Origin: Candidatus Curtissbacteria bacterium
GTDB lineage: Bacteria; Patescibacteriota; Microgenomatia; Curtissbacterales; GWA2-41-24
NCBI GenBank assembly: GCA_016195765.1
Contig: JACPYZ010000003.1
Coordinates: forward strand, 1-7,690
DNA: 7,690 bases
Reading direction: 5' to 3'
In this document: in pieces, positions 5,349-7,690 of the stretch
Numbering within the stretch: the stretch's first letter is position 1
Layout of the letters: every line of letters starts with the position of its first letter
The notes under the pieces: generated by a model
Databases searched by the model: none
Told to the model about the DNA's origin: nothing
What the model saw: only the letters and a program-made list of their open reading frames with translations
Position numbers and translations under genes: made by a program

Positions 5349-5875
5349 TGAATCAAAACTATAATCAAAACCAACGTGGGGGTAACCAAAGAGGTGGCAA
5401 CCAAAGGGGACAAAGACAACAAAATTACGTTCCAGCTATCAAAGAATTTGAAGAAAAAGTAGTTCAAGTAAATCGCGTTTCTAAAAAAACCAAAGGTGGC
5501 AATAAAATGGGATTTTCGGTCCTTGTCGTTGTTGGGGACAAAAAAGGCCGAGTTGGCGTAGGTTTAGGAAAAGCTAACGATGTTGCCTCTTCAATCAGGA
5601 AAGCCGTAAATTATGCAAAAAAACATTTAATCACTGTCCCAATTACGGCAGGTACAATACCTTCTGATATTTATATTAAAAGAGGTGCCGCAAAGATTTT
5701 ACTAAAACCTGCACCAGAGGGTTCAGGTGTTATTGCAGGTGGCGCTGTGCGTGTTGTTGTAGAAGCGGCTGGAATTCGAAACATTTCATCAAAAGTACTT
5801 GGTACTAAAAATAAGGCTTCAAATGTTTATGCAACGCTCGAAGCATTAAATAATATTATTGTTCAAAATGGCTAA
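5348..5875 (+). CDS. rpsE: 30S ribosomal protein S5 with an RGG-repeat N-terminal extension
   Basis: 175 residues. S5 lies at the mRNA entry side of the 30S with S3 and S4 and influences decoding fidelity. The N-terminal dsRBD-like domain holds VNRVSKKTKGGNKMGFS (41-57) and VVGDKKGRVGVGLGKA (61-76). The C-terminal domain holds PAPEGSGVIAGGAVR (121-135) and AAGIRNISSKVLGTKN (140-155). Before the fold lies an extension of about 27 residues made of Asn, Gln, Arg and Gly with QRGGN repeats. The start at 5348 is supported by the TAATG overlap with rplR and by AAGGAGG (5329-5335) 12 nt upstream, so the extension is probably translated. The 3' end overlaps rplO by 8 nt, where rpmD would normally sit. 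Confidence 0.97.
   Translation: MNQNYNQNQRGGNQRGGNQRGQRQQNYVPAIKEFEEKVVQVNRVSKKTKGGNKMGFSVLVVVGDKKGRVGVGLGKANDVASSIRKAVNYAKKHLITVPITAGTIPSDIYIKRGAAKILLKPAPEGSGVIAGGAVRVVVEAAGIRNISSKVLGTKNKASNVYATLEALNNIIVQNG
5372..5410 (+). repeat. Short tandem repeat encoding QRGGN units in S5
   Basis: Two 15-bp units (5372-5386 and 5387-5401) and a 9-bp partial third unit. They encode QRGGN, QRGGN and QRG (S5 residues 9-21). The units differ at synonymous positions (CGT/AGA/AGG for Arg, GGG/GGT/GGC for Gly), so this is not a very recent expansion. The amino-acid repeat has been retained while the bases drifted. Confidence 0.8.
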
Positions 5876-6281
5876 TCTTAATTCACTTTCAAAAAGCTTG
5901 TCGCCTAACGCAAAAAGGCTTGGTAGAGGCCAAGGTTCTGGAAAAGCAAAAACTTCTGGTCGTGGTCAAAAAGGTCAAAATGCTAGACACAAAATGTCAA
6001 TTACACATTCCCACTACGAAGGTGGACAAAGACCACTCATGAAAAGATTGCCCTACAGAAGAGGCAAAGGAAACCCCAAAATGTCTAAAAAACCGATTGT
6101 AATCGATCTTAAAAAACTACCCAAAGGAATAAGTGGAACCATAGATATTGAATCGTTAGTTAAAGCGGGGATAATTACTAAATCCGAAGCAAAAAATAGA
6201 GGTGTTAAAGCGCTAGGTTCCATTATGGAAAAAGGTATGGATCTTAAAGTCGATGCATCAAAAAAAGTACTAGGTAAATAG
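5868..6281 (+). CDS. rplO: 50S ribosomal protein L15
   Basis: 137 residues, near the usual 145. L15 is a late-assembly 50S protein whose long N-terminal arm runs through 23S rRNA. That arm is clear: RLGRGQGSGKAKTSGRGQKG (17-36) continuing QNAR, then EGGQRPLMKRLPYRRG (51-66). The C-terminal domain has the expected IDIESLVKAGII pattern (92-103). The ATG at 5868 gives MANLNSLS, like other L15 proteins. An in-frame TTG at 5859 would add three residues and lies further inside rpsE, so it is less likely. The start overlaps the end of rpsE by 8 nt with no SD. Its stop is TAG, the only one among the genes here. Confidence 0.97.
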   Translation: MANLNSLSKSLSPNAKRLGRGQGSGKAKTSGRGQKGQNARHKMSITHSHYEGGQRPLMKRLPYRRGKGNPKMSKKPIVIDLKKLPKGISGTIDIESLVKAGIITKSEAKNRGVKALGSIMEKGMDLKVDASKKVLGK

Positions 6282-6297
6282 TTTTAAAGCTATTGCC
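6273..6297 (+). promoter_or_regulatory. Small imperfect hairpin over the rplO stop, upstream of secY
   Basis: AATAG (6277-6281) can pair with CTATT (6290-6294) around an 8-nt loop. GG (6273-6274) and CC (6296-6297) can extend it across a small internal loop. It covers the rplO stop codon and ends 5 nt before the secY ATG. The stem is short and A/U-rich and has no T-run after it, so it is not a terminator. Any effect on secY initiation is speculative. Confidence 0.2.
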
Positions 6298-6302
6298 TCC
6301 TT
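6296..6302 (+). promoter_or_regulatory. CCTCCTT (anti-SD-like) sequence touching the secY start
   Basis: The seven bases immediately before the secY ATG read CCTCCTT, the complement of a full AAGGAGG and identical to the usual 3' end of bacterial 16S rRNA. No SD is present in the 21-nt leader. An SD complement placed where an SD might be expected is unusual. It could be chance or a pairing site for an SD elsewhere in the mRNA. Confidence 0.4.
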
Positions 6303-7586
6303 ATGAAATATTTAAATACATTAAGTAGAATTTTTAAATCAAGAGAACTTCGCAAGAAGATACTTTTTACAGCATTAATTTTTTTCATCTTTAGGTTATT
6401 TGCACACGTTCCAGTACCAGGTGTCGATATTGTTGCTCTAAAGCATTTGTTTGCAAGTTCTCAATTACTTTCTTTGTTGGACATTTTCTCTGGTGGAACT
6501 TTAGCGAACTTTTCCGTAATGTCGTTAGGTTTAAACCCATACATTAACGCCAGCATTATTATTCAACTTTTGCAACTGGTGTTTCCTAAATTAGAAGAGC
6601 TTGCAAAAGAGGGAGAAGCAGGCCGAGAGAAAATTAATCAATATACACGCTACCTGGCAGTACCACTAACAGTGATGCAAGCCTTCGGCATGTACATCCT
6701 ACTTAAAAACTCTCAGATCATCACAACGGTTACGCCCCTCACCCTTCTTTCAATGATAGCCACAATGACAGCCGGCACCATTTTTCTAATGTGGTTGGGA
6801 GAACTTATTTCCGAAAAAGGGATAGGTAATGGAATTTCTATGGTTATTTTTGCGGGTATCGTGGGTAGGTTTCCCGTCAGTATTGCTCAAACTGCATCTG
6901 TGTTTGATCCTTCTCAAATTAGAAACGTCTTCATTTTTGTTGCCATGGCCCTACTTGTTATTGTTTCAATTGTTTTTGTCACAGAAGCAAAAAGGCCAAT
7001 CCCTGTCAATTATTCAAGACGGTCACTAGCAAGTCCCAAAGATAGTTCAAACTATATTCCTCTACGAGTCAACCAAGCAGGTGTCATTCCAATCATATTT
7101 GCTGTCAGTTTAATTTTATTGCCCACAACATTTGCAAGATTTTTTGAGCAATCGCCAAATGTTTTTATTGCCAATCTTGCACAAAACATCCAAAGACTTT
7201 TTAAACCAGACGATTATTTGTACAACATCACCTATTTCTTACTAGTGGTTGTCTTTACTTATTTCTATACAACCGTTGCTTTCAATACTAAGCAGCTCTC
7301 AGAAATGTTAATGAAACAAGGCGGCTTTATACCAGGCATAAGGCCCGGAACTGCAACCAAAAAATACCTAGATTTTATCTCTTTTAGAATTACACTCTTC
7401 GGCGCCATATTTTTAGGGCTTATTGCCATACTTCCTTCAATTGGGCAAAAGTTAACAGGTATTCAAACGCTCATAATTGGTGGTACAGGCTTGCTCATTA
7501 TCGTTTCGGTGGTTTTAGAAACTGCAAAACAGATTGAATCACAACTTGTTACCAAAGATTACGATTCTTTCCTAAAACGAAGATGA
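6303..7586 (+). CDS. secY: Preprotein translocase channel subunit SecY
   Basis: 427 residues, a typical length for SecY, the core of the SecYEG channel that moves proteins across or into the cytoplasmic membrane. About ten hydrophobic segments are visible: roughly 18-37, 73-95, 117-135, 146-168, 176-194, 207-226, 258-276, 307-327, 361-379 and 386-405. A plug region lies near 57-72 (LLDIFSGGTL). Conserved sites are SLGLNPYINASIIIQLL (74-90), LGELISEKGIGNGIS (165-179), the cytosolic loop RPIPVNYSRR (231-240) and GFIPGIRPGTAT (341-352). In the last, R347 corresponds to E. coli R357, needed for SecA-driven export. secY starts 21 nt after rplO with no SD and ends in TGA overlapping the next ATG by 4 nt. 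The TGA is followed by AAA TAA, a second stop. Confidence 0.98.
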   Translation: MKYLNTLSRIFKSRELRKKILFTALIFFIFRLFAHVPVPGVDIVALKHLFASSQLLSLLDIFSGGTLANFSVMSLGLNPYINASIIIQLLQLVFPKLEELAKEGEAGREKINQYTRYLAVPLTVMQAFGMYILLKNSQIITTVTPLTLLSMIATMTAGTIFLMWLGELISEKGIGNGISMVIFAGIVGRFPVSIAQTASVFDPSQIRNVFIFVAMALLVIVSIVFVTEAKRPIPVNYSRRSLASPKDSSNYIPLRVNQAGVIPIIFAVSLILLPTTFARFFEQSPNVFIANLAQNIQRLFKPDDYLYNITYFLLVVVFTYFYTTVAFNTKQLSEMLMKQGGFIPGIRPGTATKKYLDFISFRITLFGAIFLGLIAILPSIGQKLTGIQTLIIGGTGLLIIVSVVLETAKQIESQLVTKDYDSFLKRR

Positions 7587-7690
7587 AAATAATTTTTCTT
7601 GGCATGCAAGGATCTGGAAAATCCACCCAGGCCAAAATACTCTCAGGCCAACTAAACATCCCCTACATCGAAATGGGTCAATTATTAAGA
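7583..7690 (+). CDS. adk: Adenylate kinase-like nucleoside monophosphate kinase, N-terminal fragment (3' end outside window)
   Basis: Only the first 36 codons are present. The protein begins MKIIFLG with a P-loop GMQGSGKST (7-15), followed by TQAKIL, a helix and the segment ending EMGQLLR (30-36). This is the layout of adenylate kinase (ATP + AMP to 2 ADP), which commonly follows secY in bacterial spc operons. Two differences from textbook Adk are visible: GKST instead of GKGT at the P-loop end, and GQLLR where GDLLR is usual in the NMP-binding region. Substrate specificity therefore cannot be fixed from the fragment. The ATGA overlap with secY implies coupling, and no SD is seen. Confidence 0.85.
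   Translation, partial: MKIIFLGMQGSGKSTQAKILSGQLNIPYIEMGQLLR

Noticed and set aside
5859..5867. TTG start giving L15 three extra residues
   Set aside because: The ATG at 5868 matches the family N-terminus better, and TTG would only lengthen the overlap with rpsE.
6273..6302. Terminator between rplO and secY
   Set aside because: The stem is short and A/U-rich and is followed by CCTCCTT, not a T-run; secY and the kinase appear co-transcribed.
6290..6305. CCTCCTT before secY read on the minus strand as an AAGGAGG SD
   Set aside because: No ATG, GTG or TTG follows at a usable distance on that strand.
7584..7592. Possible recoding of TGA as glycine (code 25), since the secY TGA is followed one codon later by TAA
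   Set aside because: No in-frame TGA occurs inside any of the glycine-rich conserved genes here, all conserved glycines use GGN, and secY ends at a normal length at this TGA.

Overview
This window is one uninterrupted, plus-strand ribosomal-protein operon (the S10-spc type cluster). It is AT-rich and packed almost base to base. It opens inside rplB (L2) and runs rpsS, rplV, rpsC, rplP, rpmC, rpsQ, rplN, rplX, rplE, rpsN, rpsH, rplF, rplR, rpsE, rplO, secY, then the first 36 codons of an adenylate-kinase-like gene cut by the window end. Gene order is the standard bacterial one, with one exception: rpmD (L30), normally between rpsE and rplO, is absent, and those two genes overlap by 8 nt. Loss of L30 is an established trait of the Candidate Phyla Radiation (CPR/Patescibacteria). 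With the AT-rich coding, the lysine-rich tails and the wording of L2, S3, S8 and the kinase, a CPR bacterium is the best guess. The Microgenomates side is possible, but that is an impression rather than a demonstrated placement. All genes read through without in-frame TGA, so there is no sign of the UGA=glycine code of some CPR lineages.

Layout. Bases 1-2340 hold the end of the S10 part (L2, S19, L22, S3, L16, L29) and 2340-2579 hold S17. Bases 2610-6281 hold the spc part (L14, L24, L5, S14, S8, L6, L18, S5, L15). Bases 6303-7586 hold secY and 7583-7690 the start of an NMP kinase. Junctions range from an 8-nt overlap to a 42-nt gap, and several are TAATG or ATGA stop/start overlaps, which suggests translational coupling along one long mRNA. 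I see no internal terminator and no convincing internal promoter. About half the genes have a good Shine-Dalgarno (SD) sequence inside the end of the preceding gene (rpsS, rplP, rpsQ, rplX, rplE, rpsH, rplR, rpsE). The others have a weak one or none.

The proteins assemble the 30S (S3, S5, S8, S14, S17, S19) and 50S (L2, L5, L6, L14-L16, L18, L22, L24, L29) subunits. SecY is the membrane channel for export of nascent proteins, and the kinase supplies nucleotide-pool balance.

I find no hidden novel system, mobile element, RNA gene or CRISPR array. The points worth a second look are small ones: the missing L30, two mini-ORFs that fill the two largest gaps, a CCTCCTT (anti-SD-like) sequence directly before the secY start, an RGG-repeat N-terminus on S5, and an altered peptidyl-transferase-side loop in L2.
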